DNA of 45,574 bases. It comes from Azolla pinnata. Taxonomy: Eukaryota; Streptophyta; Polypodiopsida; Salviniales; Salviniaceae. Below the pieces are notes generated by a model, which saw only the letters and a list, made by a program, of their open reading frames with translations, was not told where the DNA came from and searched no databases. A program made the position numbers and the translations under genes. The stretch lies in assembly GCA_037176905.1 (NCBI GenBank), contig JBBBWG010028411.1:1-45574 (forward strand), read 5' to 3'. This document shows positions 1-12,203 of the stretch, piece after piece (the first letter of the stretch is position 1; every line of letters begins with the position of its first letter).

Positions 1-253
1 GAGAGGGGGCGTAGAGAGAGCGTAGAGAGAGAGCGTAGAGAGAGAAGAGAGGGGGCGTAGAGAGAGCGTAGAGAGAGAGCGTAGAGAGAGAAGAGAGGGG
101 GCGTAGAGAGAGCGTAGAGAGAGAGCGTAGAGAGAGAAGAGAGGGGGCGTAGAGAGAGCGTAGAGAGAGAGCGTAGAGAGAGAAGAGAGGGGGCGTAGAG
201 AGAGCGTAGAGAGAGCGTAGAGAGAGAGCGTAGAGAGAGAGCGTAGAGAGAGA
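1..253. repeat. 46-bp GA-rich minisatellite upstream of SPINDLY
   Basis: A 46-bp unit (a run of five G, then CGTAGAGAGAG blocks) repeats with exact period: the G5 runs end at 9, 55, 101, 147 and 193. It then decays into shorter CGTAGAGAGAG blocks up to about 253. The array is cut by the window edge, so its full length is unknown. It lies within about 180-430 bp of the SPINDLY start codon, so it is promoter or 5' UTR sequence. Confidence 0.95.
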
Positions 254-259
254 TATTTT

Positions 260-412
260 GTTTTTGCAAGTGTTCAATTTCTTCTTTCTTCGTTTCTTCT
301 TTCTTCGTTTCTTCTTCTTCTTCTTCCTTCCTTCTTCTTCGTCTTCGTCTTCGTCTTCTTCCTTTTCCCCCCTTCTCTTCTCTTCTCTTCTCTTCTCTTC
401 TCTTCCCTTCCC
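260..412. repeat. Polypyrimidine (CTT/TCTTC) tract
   Basis: Almost pure C/T on the plus strand, built from CTT, TTCTTTC and CTTCT units. It directly follows the GA-rich minisatellite, so the purine strand switches at about 254. CT-rich stretches are common in plant 5' UTRs, and this one ends about 25 bp before the SPINDLY ATG. No ATG lies between about 254 and 437, which supports the chosen start. Confidence 0.85.
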
Positions 413-436
413 TGCGCAGCGAGTGTGCAGAGAGCG

Positions 437-497
437 ATGAAAGGCGTCGTCCCGCCCTCGCCATCGCCGCCTCCGCCTTCCTGGCCCGACTCCAGCT

Positions 498-532
<35 letters not shown>

Positions 533-3500
533 GACGGCAGCGCCGCTCCTCCTCCTCCTCCTCACCATAGCCTCAAACGCCGCGGCTCCCCCTCTTCCTC
601 CCTCTCGCCTTCCCCTTCTCCTCCAAAGCAGCCCGACAAAGCGAAGCACGGCTCCGCCTTCCAGAACGGCGCCACAGCTCCCCTCCCTCCTCCTGCTCCT
701 GCGTCGCCCGCCCCTTCCTCTTCTTCTGCTGCTGCTGCTGCTGCTGCTGCTTCAACTGCGCATTCTGCCTCGCCGTCTTCCTCTGCGCCTTGCAGCGCTT
801 CTTCTGCCCCCGCTTCCCACCGCGTTCCCTCTTCCTCCGCGTCGCCGCCGCCTGCTGCCCGTTTCTGCGGAAAAGATGGCCTCTCCTATGCTGCGGTTCT
901 GAGATCCCGCAACAAACTCGCGGATGCTGTATCCATATACGACTGCATACTGGAATGTGATCCCCGGAATGTGGAAGCTTTTGTTGGAAAAGGGATATGT
1001 TTGCAAATGCAAGGATTCTACCGGAAAGCTTTCGAAAGCTTCGCGGCTGCACTCGCGATGGATCCGAAGAATGCTTGTGCTCTCACTCATTGTGGAATTC
1101 TATACCGGGAAGAAGGGCATCTGATCGAAGCTGCCGAGGTAAATTATTGGATCCTTTCTTTACCCGTTTTATGTCGTTATTTATGGCTCTAATCTGCTTG
1201 CTTCTTCTTGCACTTCTCTTGCATCGTGTTATGTCTTAAGTTTGCCTTTTTAAACTTTTTTTATTTATCGAAACCCTTTTGTCTTGCTTCTGCACTATAT
1301 TTGGGTTTCCCTATTTCATATTCTGTTCGACATCTTTAAAGCTCTATCTTACTGCTCGTCCTCGACATTGTGCAGTCTTTGGTTCCTCTGTGAAAAAGAT
1401 TGTTCTTTGCTGTGCTCTGTTTTCTTTCATAATCTGTTTGCTTTTGTGCCCTTCAACAAATGTTTCTCTCGTCGGAATTTGCTAGTGATTTATGTGGAAT
1501 TCCAAGTTAATGAGATCAAGGTCACATGGTCTTCTATACGGCAGTACTGAGAAATTGGAAATGTACTGTAGTGAGAATTCTGCGACTGGATCCAAAAATT
1601 GCAATCTTGCTGCTAGAAATGGAAGGAAATTTTTAGTTTGTATACTAACGACATACTATTTCGAGGTCAAGGAACCCTGCCGTGTCTTCTGCATAGAAAT
1701 TTTAAAATCTTCTGCATCATGACCTGTTTGGTAGCTTTATGTAGCTTCATTATTCCTCTTATTGAAATAGAGCTTTACATTCATATTATGAAGTGAACTG
1801 TGAGCTCGCCCTTGCATCTGTATTCTACTTGGTGTTTGATGTCTGATATGGCCCAGTCCATATCTATCCCTGGGGTATTTGGGTAGGTGAAATTATCTAT
1901 CCTTGATGCTGAATGTGAGAGTGGGAATAAATCAACTTAATAGGAATGCAGTGAATCTCCATCCATTTAGTACCTGTATTTTCATGCTGAAGAGGATTAG
2001 CAAATTTACTTCAAGGGCGAGACCTTTGGGAAAGAGTAATAGTTGAAAAAGGGAAGATAAATCCCAAATCTAGGGAACAAATGGAAGCCAAACGTACGAG
2101 AGTTATTGTAAATAAAACCTGTTACATATGCAAAACCTGAAGAAAAACTTTAAATGCTGGTTTAAAACCTCAAAAGCAGTTGTAAAAATTGGAGTTTGTT
2201 TTAATGGCTCGGGATTCTAGCACTGTCAGATGTGGAAACAGATGACACGAGCATTTCTGGTACCTATGACAGACGATCAACCATACGACTCCATTTGTAA
2301 TTGGGGGACAGAATGTGGTTGAACTTTAAAGATGCGATTTTTGGAAGATGTATACGTACAGCAAGGCCTGTAATTACTAGGTATCTCTTGGAAATGAAAT
2401 GTTTGCAGCTGCTGGGTTTACATCTCCTAGTTAGGTTTTTCTGGGAGTTGTTCCTATAAGTAGTACACAGATGGATGAATAATCTTTTGGCAGTGATGAA
2501 ATAAGCTCTATTTCGGTAATATGAGTACTTTCTATGCACGCTGATACAGTGATACCAATTTTCTTTGCATCATTTTATTATTAAGGGCTGCAGTATTTTG
2601 ATTTGATACACTAGCTTATAATTCTGTCAAAGTGAACCTTCTTGAATATGCAGGTAATGCTGAAACTTGGAGTTCCTAAATAGGTATCGACGTCAATCTA
2701 GAGTAAAACGCTGATCTTTGTCAATTTTTCTGATGGCAGGCTTGTCACAAAGCTCTACTTGTTGATAGAAGCTACAAGCCAGCTTCGGAGAACCTTGCGA
2801 TGGCTTTGACAGATCTAGGAACAAGTCTGAAACTGTCTGGGAATGTTCAAGAAGGACTTCAGAAATATTATGATGCCTTGAAAGCAGATAGCAATTATGC
2901 AGTAAGTTATTGTCCTACCACATTGTTGAATGAAGAGTTCTTTGTAGAAATGTATAACATGACATAAGTTATTGTACAGCCAGCCTACTATAATCTGGGA
3001 GTAGTTTACTCAGAGATGATGCAGTATGATCTAGCGCTTCAATGCTATGAAAAAGCTGCCCATCATAAACCTATGTATGCTGAAGCGTATTGCAATATGG
3101 GGGTTATTTACAAAAATCGTGGAGATTTGGAATCAGCCATTGCTTGCTATGAAAGGTTCTACCGTTTCTTATAGACATATTTGGATTCGTACTATTACCC
3201 ATATTTCCAAGCAGGGGATTGAAATTTAAAGTTTGCACAGGTGTTTGGCGGTTTCTCCCAACTTTGAGATTGCCAAGAACAATATGGCTATAGCACTTAC
3301 AGATTTAGGAACCAAGGTAGGATATCCTGTTTTATGTTCACCGTAAATTCTGCATGGGTTTGCTTGCATATCTTCAGATCGAGTAGTTGTATGCTGACTA
3401 TAGGATTGTTTAGGGCAATGCCGTGTTAGATATACAGAATTTACTGTCATATTTTGCATGTAGAATTTAAAGCGGGAGAATAGAGATGTATTAGGGCATT

Positions 3501-6500
3501 CCTTTTTCCATTGATTAGGGCATTCCTTTTTCCAGGATTCGCTTCACTTAACCAAGGATGAGGGAATCAAGTTGGGCATTCCTCTATCCAGGATTCACTT
3601 CACTTAACCGAGGATGACAGAATTAGAAGCTCACTATTACTCATACTGCCTGCTATTAGATTAGTACCTGGTAGTGTGCACTTGAGATATTCATCTGGAC
3701 AAAAGCTTTGCCTGCACCACTGGTGTCTAAAGACCGTAGCCTAATAATATGGTTTTATCAGGGCAGCAAAGCCTCATATGTTTATTCTCCCAAAGCCCCT
3801 TGAGATAATTTTTCGCTTTTAGACTCTCCATTAATTGTCTAGCAAGAAAATGCATGATAGTGTAGAATATAGCTAGTTTCTCTATACAATCAAAATTTTT
3901 CTTTTCTAACTCTAGTGAACTCACCCTTCACCTATGTTATACTCTATCTATGTTATTTGTCCATAACACTTAATAAGATGTTCGCCAGTTGTACATTATT
4001 GCCATACAAATCATTTGTCTCATAAGGTTCCCCGATTATCTCTTTGTTGCCATTTATGTCACTCAAGACAACATCTTTCTTGTAAATCTGTAAGCAAGAT
4101 TATGTAGCGAATCTCTAATGTGATGCATAGAGGAAATGCTTCCTTCCACGGTGCTTTTTTAGCACACAACTTCATGTTTGGGAAATAATGTCTCTCTATG
4201 ACATAATTCACTTTGAATGGGATTTTGCCAGTCTGTCAGGTTATCACTTAGGCATGATGTGTTGCTAATTGTAGAGATATGCTGTGTAACATTAATTTTA
4301 CCGAGCTTTTCCTAAATCACTACTCTTTTTTTCATTCGTGTGTCATACTTTATCTTAAATATTTATCATCTACCATGAGAATAGTGACACTCAACTTTGT
4401 TGCCATGTTCTTTCAAGTTTAGAGGCATCGACTCACTCTTGTGCAAAAGGCTAAGGTGCCTGGCTGGGATTTCCTAAGGACTGTGTCACAGAGATTCTGT
4501 TGGGCTCATTGTTTCTTGGCACTTATGTGCTGACTGATCTATTGTCATTTCCTATTCTATGAATTAACGATAAATAAATGCCTTAAGGTTTCAAGGACTT
4601 GGGTGTGATTGGGTTATTGGGCCAAAATCTTCTCAATTTGCTAAACCTGTCCTGGTTACAGACACCTCAAAGCTGAATATGGATTGTTATTGTGTTTCAC
4701 TGTCATTCAAGTTTGTCATGAGTAGCTATACTATGTTAGCATATTCCGTTGAAAAAAAATCTTTACTAATCATGTATGAGTGTAGAGCCTGAGTGGTGGG
4801 TCTTAGGGTTAGGGTTTTGACATGTAACTGAGGGAGAGAGAGAGAGAGAGTCTTAGGGTTAGGGTTTTGACATGTAACTGAGAGAGAGAGACAGAGAGAG
4901 AGGGAGCGCTCATTTCTCAGGTGCTTAAGTATTATCTCAAAGCAATCATGTGGGACTTTAGTATTAGAATACTCTCATAGCAATCATCCTTTTCTGACTG
5001 CGCTGGTTTGCACAGGTAAAGCTCGAAGGTGATATCCATAAAGGAGTGGCCTTCTATAAGAAGGCTCTTTTGTATAATTGGCATTATGCAGACTCGTTGT
5101 ACAACTTGGGTGTCGCATATGGAGAAATGCTCAAGTTTGACATGGTAAGTTTAACGTTAGTATTCTTATGAAAGGTTGGAAGTTATATTAGGTAAACAAA
5201 GAAATATGCTCAATGGTGCAGGCCTTGACTGCAGGCTGTTGTTATGTATGAACTTGCTCTACACTTCAATCCTCATTGTGCTGAGGCATGCAACAACCTT
5301 GGTGTCATTTATAAAGACAGGGATAACCTTGATAAAGCTGTTGAATGTTATCAGGTTTGTCATGAAAAGTTTGCATCCTGTAAGTTCCAGTTTCCGCTCG
5401 AAATTAGAGTTGCTTTTCTGTAAAGACATTATAAAAACTTTTAGCACTTTACACAGCTGGCATTATTTCTTCTCAACTATCTTATAATTAGCTCTAGTTA
5501 TAGAACAATTATATTAGCTGTTGATGCTTTTATTTTCACTGAACTTCAGAGTGTATAAATCTGTTGTTGCTTAACACATTTTATTGAAGTGCAGATGGCG
5601 CTTTCTATAAAACCCAATTTTTCTCAATCACTTAATAATCTCGGGGTGGTCTATACGGTTCAGGTTTGTCATATACTATCTCTAAGGTCTTGCGGCCAAG
5701 CATTGAAGTTGATTGGTTTTGGAGGACATTTTCCGCTGATCAATTTCAATTGAAACAGGGTAAAATGGATGCTGCTGCAAGCATGATTGAAAAAGCTATA
5801 ATGGCAAATCCATCTTATGCTGAGGCATACAATAATTTAGGTGAGCGTTTTTCAGAGACATTTTCAGATCATTAGCTATTAAACCGTAATATCCTCAAAA
5901 TGCTGTTATTGTTAATTGATTTGGGCATGAAGCTTGAAATTTCGTACAGGTGTTTTGCACAGGGATGCTGGCAACATTTCTCTAGCTATAGAAGCTTATG
6001 AGCGTTGCTTACAAATTGATCCCAACTCACGTAATGCTGGTCAGGTGTGATAGCTTTGTGTCAGGCAGGTTTCTATTTGGGTATTGAAATAAAACAATTG
6101 TATACTGATTATGAATATGAATGCAGAATCGTCTACTTGCCATGAATTACATTTATGAGGGTGACGATGACAAGCTTTTTAATGCCCACAGGTTATCATT
6201 ACCTTTTTCTAACTTTCAAAGCCATCGAAATCTACAAGGCCAAATGAATAAGATAGCCTCAAGCAAATTGTTTTTTCTTTCAACTTATAGAACTCAAAGA
6301 TGATAGTTGGAATATGTTTCAATATAAGCTACAAACACAAAGAACTAAATTTAATTTGGATTCTTTGCTAGATTCAAGTCATGCGAGTTCATGAGTATAT
6401 TGATATTTGTTATAATCTGCAGAGAATGGGGCAAACAGTTCAGCAAACTTTATCCAGAGTTTACCTCATGGAGCAACACAAAGCATCCTGATCGTCCATT

Positions 6501-8424
6501 AGTGATTGGCTATATTTCGCCAGATTACTTCACACATTCTGTATCCTACTTTGTGGAGGCACCACTTCTATACCATGATTACTCAAAGTACAGAGTTGTG
6601 GTTTATTCTGCTGTTGTGAAGGTGATAATGCAAGGACACTATGATTCAAACATATATGTCAGTAGGTTATATTGATCATTATGCTGATGCTGCCAGGGTG
6701 ATGCAAAAACAATGCGATTAAAGGATACTGTCATCAAGAAAGGTGGTACTTGGAGAGACATATATGGTATTGATGAAAAAGTCGTAGCCAATTTTGTGAG
6801 GGAAGATAAGGTTGATATCCTAGTTGAGCTGACTGGGCACACAGCCAACAACAAACTTGGAGTATTAGCATGTCATCCTGCACCTGTTCAGGTTACTCTC
6901 GCCTTTGTTAAATGCCGCTTTTCTGATTTCAGCTTTTTCTTATTTCCTTAATGGTTTGTCACAGGCCACCTGGATTGGCTATCCAAATACAACTGGCCTT
7001 CCTACAATAGATTACCGGTTCACAGATGCTTTGGTGGACCCTCCATCAACAAGACAAAAGTACAGAGAACGTTTGGCATTTGGAAGGTCTTTAAGCGACA
7101 TAAATATATAACTCTTTTTCATGGAAAATTTCCCTCTATTCCCATGCAGACATGTTGAAGAGCTTGTGAGATTACCCGGCTGTTTCCTGTGCTATACACC
7201 ATCTTCAGAAGCAGGGCCAATTGTGGAGACACCAGCTCTTGCCAACGGTTTTGTAACATTTGGGAGTTTCAACAACCTTGCTAAGGTTTAGGAATCTCTT
7301 AGAGTCTCTTCGTTCTCTTACTTCAACAGTTGGATTTTCACAAATTTGTTGCTTTGTACAGATCACACAACGAGTACTTTCTGTTTGGGCAAAAATTCTT
7401 TGTGCGATGCCAACATCAAGATTGATAGTCAAATGCAAACCATTTTGTTGTGAAAGTATTAGAGAGACATTTCTTTCAAAACTGGAGGAACTTGGAGTAG
7501 AATCAAATCGTGTGGATCTTCTTCCTTTGATACTCCTGAATCATGACCATATGCAGTCATACTCGTTGATGGATATCAGGTTTGTGCACAGTAAAATGAG
7601 TAGGTGTTCAATAGTTATTAAGATTCATTCATGTAAAGCAAGAAGTTCCTGAAATACGTGTGCATTAACCGGAAAATGAATGCTCATGATCTGCTCAAAT
7701 ATTTCCTCTAAATAAATGCAATTACCATCTTAATGAGCTAGCTGTTTTTTTCTTTTTTTTGCGTTTTGAGCAGTTTGGACACTTTCCCTTATGCTGGTAC
7801 CACTACTACATGTGAATCTTTATACATGGGAGTCCCTTGTGTAACAATGGCAGGAAAAGTTCATGCCAACAATGTAGGAGTGACACTTCTGCACCAAATC
7901 GGTAATGTTCTCTTCAGTTTCATAGTTAATGCTTGTTTAGTCCTGTATGTCTTTCTTATTTGGCTCAAGAGTGCTGATCGTAAAAGGATTCAATTACAGG
8001 ACTGGAGAACCTAATTGCTAAAACAGAAGATGAATATGTGAGCAAAGCACTTGATCTCGCATCTGACATAACCGCACTGGCTAACATGAGAAACAACCTT
8101 AGAGAACGCATGCTAAAATCTCATCTTTGTAATGGCAGCGCTGCCGTTCAAAATCTTGAGAAAATGTACAGAAGTCTATGGCATAGATATTGCAATGGCG
8201 ATATGCCTTCTTTGTCAAGATGTCGGAGATCAGCAGAACATGTAGATGAGAGGTCTGGTCCAAAGAATTCCATGAAGAAATCGAAGGATGAGACTAGCAC
8301 CAAGGAGCTTCCTTTTAATTCTTCTAGCCTTCCAAATGGTTTGGATTATTCAGCGGTTCATTTTCCATCGGACGGAAGCAATGGTGATTCTAGAGGTAAA
8401 CAACTGAAGCTAAATCCTAGCTAG
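437..8424 (+). CDS. SPY: SPINDLY, nucleocytoplasmic protein O-fucosyltransferase
   Basis: Seventeen exons: 437-1138, 2740-2901, 2980-3155, 3241-3316, 5016-5144, 5235-5354, 5595-5663, 5759-5840, 5950-6044, 6127-6191, 6423-6621, 6697-6891, 6965-7059, 7150-7285, 7362-7579, 7774-7901, 8000-8424. They give 3072 nt, 1023 aa. Residues 1 to about 145 are low complexity (poly-Ser, Pro, poly-Ala) and differ from the short N-terminus known in Arabidopsis and rice. About ten or eleven TPR repeats follow (about 150-550; seen in ALTHCGILYREEGHL, NNLGVIYKDRDNLDKAVE). The C-terminal catalytic region shows GYISPDYFTHSVSYF (~590), LVELTGHTANNKLG (~667), FGSFNNLAK (ends 767) and DTFPYAGTTTTCESLYMG (~841). Known role: SPY transfers O-fucose from GDP-fucose to Ser/Thr of nuclear and cytosolic proteins such as DELLA repressors, modulating gibberellin, cytokinin and clock outputs. 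The start is the first ATG after the CT tract. Exon 13 is ended at 7059 because only that GT keeps frame with RQKHVEELVRLP. Confidence 0.96.
492..532 (+). repeat. In-frame CAG microsatellite encoding poly-Ser in SPY exon 1
   Basis: An almost uninterrupted CAG run read in the AGC frame gives about eleven serines near residue 30 of the SPINDLY model. A second trinucleotide run (CTG/GCT) at about 726-750 gives a poly-Ala block. Both lie in the low-complexity N-terminal extension before the first TPR. Confidence 0.9.
3494..3625. repeat. Three-copy local repeat in SPY intron 4
   Basis: The motif GGGCATTCCTTTTTCCA starts at 3494, 3518 and (diverged) 3574. The second and third copies extend over about 45 bp, sharing CCAGGATTC, CTTCACTTAACC and GAGGATGA. 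The repeat is intronic with no coding role. Confidence 0.8.
4801..4900. repeat. 50-bp tandem duplication with telomere-like core, SPY intron 4
   Basis: Two adjacent 50-bp units (4801-4850, 4851-4900) both read TCTTAGGGTTAGGGTTTTGA, then CATGTAACTGAG and a GA run. Each carries a telo-box-like TTAGGGTTAGGGTTTT. The unit is intronic. Confidence 0.9.
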
Positions 8425-10123
8425 GTACACAACATAACCAAATCTCAGAAAAGTCTACGTTATTATGTGTATTAATGTGCACAGCAAGGGGGGAAGCGGA
8501 CTAAGTGTAACCTCTTCTACAAACCCAGGTAGTTGTGTGTGTTCTGTGCTTATGGGGATATACACCCATTATAACCATTCTACAGACAAAAGACAAACAG
8601 ATGGGTTCCAAGGAGAGACCATTGTGGCATGTGACATCTGGTCCCTTGTTTCCATGTAATCTTAATATAGGCATAATATCATCACACAAGGAAGCAGTCT
8701 GGTAATTTGAAATTGCATGTTATGGTTAATATTGGCTGGGATCAACTGGCAAAAAACTACCAGATTTGTAGGAACCAGGATGAGCTTTGGGTTCTGTGTT
8801 TCGACCTGCCCATCGAGAGAAAGCTGCAGTATCAACAGAAAAGATTGATGCCTTTCAACTGTTGGTAGTATATATATATATACATGCAATTTCAGGCCCC
8901 TCTTCTATTGTCTGAAGCGGTCTACGAACTTCCCATTCCTCATGATTGGTATGGGTATATATATATATATATATATATCCCAGGAATCTTCCTATTCGGC
9001 GACATCGTTTGACGCAATTGTAAGAACAAAGTGATTTTTTAGTAGCCAAAATATATTTACCCATTGAGTTCCATTAAAAAGCTAATCACAACGAATTGTT
9101 TCCATGATGAATTCGTTCTCTGTTGTTTTTTGTTTTTTGTATCCTACTTCACCAGGACCCAAGACTCAAACTCTCCTTTTCTATGTTAAAAGAGAGTTAA
9201 CCTCTATATACTGGATGCATTTGGGGCTGGAAATCCTTTCCTATGTGCTTGTTGCAGTGAATCATGATAAAAGGATTTCAGATTGATGTGGTTTGGATCT
9301 GGCATCCCTGTTCATTTGGGTGAACTTGGCCCCTACTGGAATTCCTTTGTTAATTTTCTGTATAATGTCCAATTTGGCCAAGGATCAAAACCTTTGCAAG
9401 CATTTCAATCTGTAGTAATAATGTATGGATATGTATATATGGCTTGAGTTCAACTGTTTCATTTGGATCACTTCAACTATTCTGTGGCTAAATTAATTGC
9501 ATACATTTCCATGTTATGAATACAACATGTGCTCAAAACTACTCTTGAATAACCAATTCCCAAAATAAAACCAAACTTTATGCTAGTGTCAAAATGTCTT
9601 TGTTAGCTCTATGTTCTGGCAGACATAATACATACCGGGGATATATATTAACAGACTGTTCAAAGTATAACCATTCGCATCAGGTGGGCATTCTCCCAAT
9701 GAAAACTCACATGGTGGTTGATATTAGCAGCTGGTGATGGCCCAAACCGACTAAAGCCATGGCTTTGAAATCAACCCAAATTGATGCAAAACTACTGGTC
9801 GACGATCGTCTCATCTCAAGTCAGCTCCTCCTCTTGAACTGTCTTCGAAATATTTTTGAGGCTATTATTGTTGTGCACTGTGGCAGTTGCTATAACAACT
9901 CTGACTGTGTATACATGTCAACACTCTTGTGTCTTTTTTTTGTTGAAGATGAGTCCCCTTGGCTTTGAGCTTCTTCGAGCTGAGTCAAGTCAGAGTAGTT
10001 GCTGATTGCTTGTACATGTTGCCAGAGGTTATAGAGAAAAAGGTCCAAACTTCTCCCTAGTTCTGCTTCCCTTTTGATAATCTTTCTCTTAGTGACTCGT
10101 GTGATGCCGCCAGGAAGAAGCAC
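8425..10123. other. Spacer downstream of SPY; no gene recognised
   Basis: This holds the SPINDLY 3' UTR and intergenic DNA. There are two short TA microsatellites (about 8868-8883 and 8956-8980). Open frames are short, without splice-linked homology to any family I recognise. AT-rich overall. Confidence 0.6.
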
Positions 10124-10124
10124 A

Positions 10125-12062
10125 ACTGATCAAGACGCTAACAAACTCAAGACGCAACGAACACAACAAGCAAGCATGGATATGCAGGCGCAAACACAAG
10201 AAACTCGGCAGAGACAGATTCAAACAGGAACTCGGACAAACACAGACACAAAACACTTTTTTTTTCCCCCTCAAGAAAAGATGCTTAATTACAACTATAA
10301 TTCAGAGAATTTACTTACAGAATGACATGCATATTTCCTGCTACTTATGAGGAAACTTTGTACTCCAACAGTCTCTCCGACAAAATTATTTTCTTTAGGT
10401 TGTACACTGAGCCTTGCTCTACAAAAACAACTAGCAACCCTCTCAGAGATTGGCTAGCATGTCTAGACCAATTTGTGAACCCTACCTGTTCTAGAAAAAG
10501 CCAATGTGGGTGGAGTATAGTTCCATCCCAAGCGTGGGAAGTCCCCGCTGAATAGTTGTAGACATCTGACACAAGACAAAGACACAAACAAAAAATCAAG
10601 CAAAAACTCGGACAAACGCATACACAAAACACGTCTGACACGAGACAGACGAACAAACAGAGAATCAAAGTAGAGACACAAGCACATTCCACACAACAAG
10701 ACCGAAAACAAACAAAGACTCGAAGCAGAGAAGAGCAGAAGCGAGACCGAAAAACAGACGCAGAATCAAAGCAGAGAAGAGCAGAAGCGAGACCACGAAA
10801 ACTAATAGAGTAGAAGCAACAAGCACAGAATCGAAGCAGAGGAGCAGAGTCAAGACCAAAAAAAACAAGCACAAAATCGAAGCAGAGAGAAGACCAGAAG
10901 CAAGACCAAAAACAAACACAAAATCAAAGCAGAGAAGAGACCAGAAAACAAACACAATCAAAGCGGAGAAGAGCAGCAAGCAGCAAGACCAGAAACAAGC
11001 ACAGAATCAAAGCAAAGAGAAGACCAGTAACAGAATCAGGAACAAACACAGAATCAAAAGCAAATAGAAGAGACCAAAAAACAAACACAGAATCAAAGCA
11101 GATAAGCAGATAAAGCAAACACAATCAAAGCAAAGAGAAGAGCAGTAGCAGGATCAAGAACAAACACAAAATCGAGCGGAGAAGAGACTAGAAAACAAAA
11201 ACTGAATCAAGGCAGATGAGCAGATAAAACAAACACAAAATCAAAGCAGAGNNNNNNNNNNNNNNNNNNNNNNNNNNNNNNNNNNNNNNNNNNNNNNNNN
11301 NNNNNNNNNNNNNNNNNNNNNNNNNNNNNNNNNNNNNNNNNNNNNNNNNNNAGATAAAACAAACACAAAATCAAAGCAGAGAAGCAGATAAAACAAACAC
11401 AAAATCAAAGCAAAAGCAAAGAGAAGAGCAGTAGCAGGATCAAGAACAAACACAGAATCGAAGCGGAGAAGAGACCAGAAAAAAAAACACTGAATCAAGG
11501 CAAAAAAGCAAGATAAAACAAGCCAGAATCAAAAGCAGATTAAGCAAGATAAAACAAGCACAGGATCAAAAGCAGATTAAGCAAGATGAAACAAGCACAG
11601 AATCAAAGCAAATAAGCAAGATGAAACAAGCACAGAATCAAAGCAGAAAAGCAAAGATAAAACAAGCACAGAATCAAAGCAGAAAAGCAAAGATAAAACG
11701 AACACAGAATCAAAAGCACAAAAGCAAAGATAAAACAAGCACAGAATCAAAAGCAGAAAAGCAAAGGTAAAACAAACACAGAATCAAAAGCAGAAAAGCA
11801 AAGATAAAACAAACACAGAATCAAAAGAAGATTAAGCAAAGATAAAAACAAACACAAAATCAAAAGCAGAAAAGCAAAGATAAAGCAAACACAAAATCAA
11901 AGCAGGAAAGCAAAGAGAAAACAAACACAAAATCAAAACAGAAAAGCAAAGGTAAAAAAACAAACACAGAATCAAAAGCACGAAACAAAAGCAAAGATAA
12001 AAAGAAACACAGAATCAAAAGCAGAAAAGCAAAGATAAAACATACACAAAAATCGAAATCAA
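10125..12062. repeat. Degenerate ~36-bp A-rich tandem array
   Basis: Variants of ACAGAATCAAAGCAGAAAAG followed by CAAAGATAAAACAAGC repeat with a period near 36 bp, clearest at 11600-12050. Units decay leftward: 10565-11250 holds shorter AATCAAAGCAGAGAAGAG-type units, and 10125-10258 has only loose similarity. The stretch 10259-10560 is not repetitive. An assembly gap (11252-11351) lies inside. The long minus-strand frames here (Leu/Phe/Val-rich) are by-products of the repeat. A GA microsatellite follows at 12067-12100. Confidence 0.88.
11252..11351. other. Assembly gap (100 N)
   Basis: Exactly 100 N inside the A-rich array. The 30 bases to its left (11222-11251) are identical to the 30 bases to its right (11352-11381), so the true distance is unknown. 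Confidence 0.99.
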
Positions 12063-12066
12063 AAGC

Positions 12067-12068
12067 GA

Positions 12069-12100
<32 letters not shown>
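12067..12100. repeat. GA dinucleotide microsatellite
   Basis: An uninterrupted GA run at the right end of the A-rich array, about 155 bp upstream of the taxilin-like start codon. Confidence 0.9.
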
Positions 12101-12108
<8 letters not shown>

Positions 12109-12203
12109 TGGTCTTTTAAAAACGGATCTTAACACAGAAATAGAAGTGCTGTCAAAACGGGAAAAAAACGAACAAAACTCTTCCTGTGTCGCTCACAGAA
12201 AAA

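Noticed and set aside
1-253. CRISPR array
   Set aside because: Head-to-tail units without unique spacers, in a plant nuclear context.
573-1052. 159-codon minus-strand frame
   Set aside because: Shadow of SPINDLY exon 1 low complexity.
7060-7111. Longer SPY exon 13 using the GT at 7087
   Set aside because: It breaks the frame into exon 14 and inserts residues absent from the family; the donor at 7060 fits.
10345-11124. Minus-strand frames with Leu/Phe/Val/Ser repeats resembling a membrane protein
   Set aside because: Encoded by the A-rich 36-bp array; hydrophobicity comes from the T-rich complement of the repeat.
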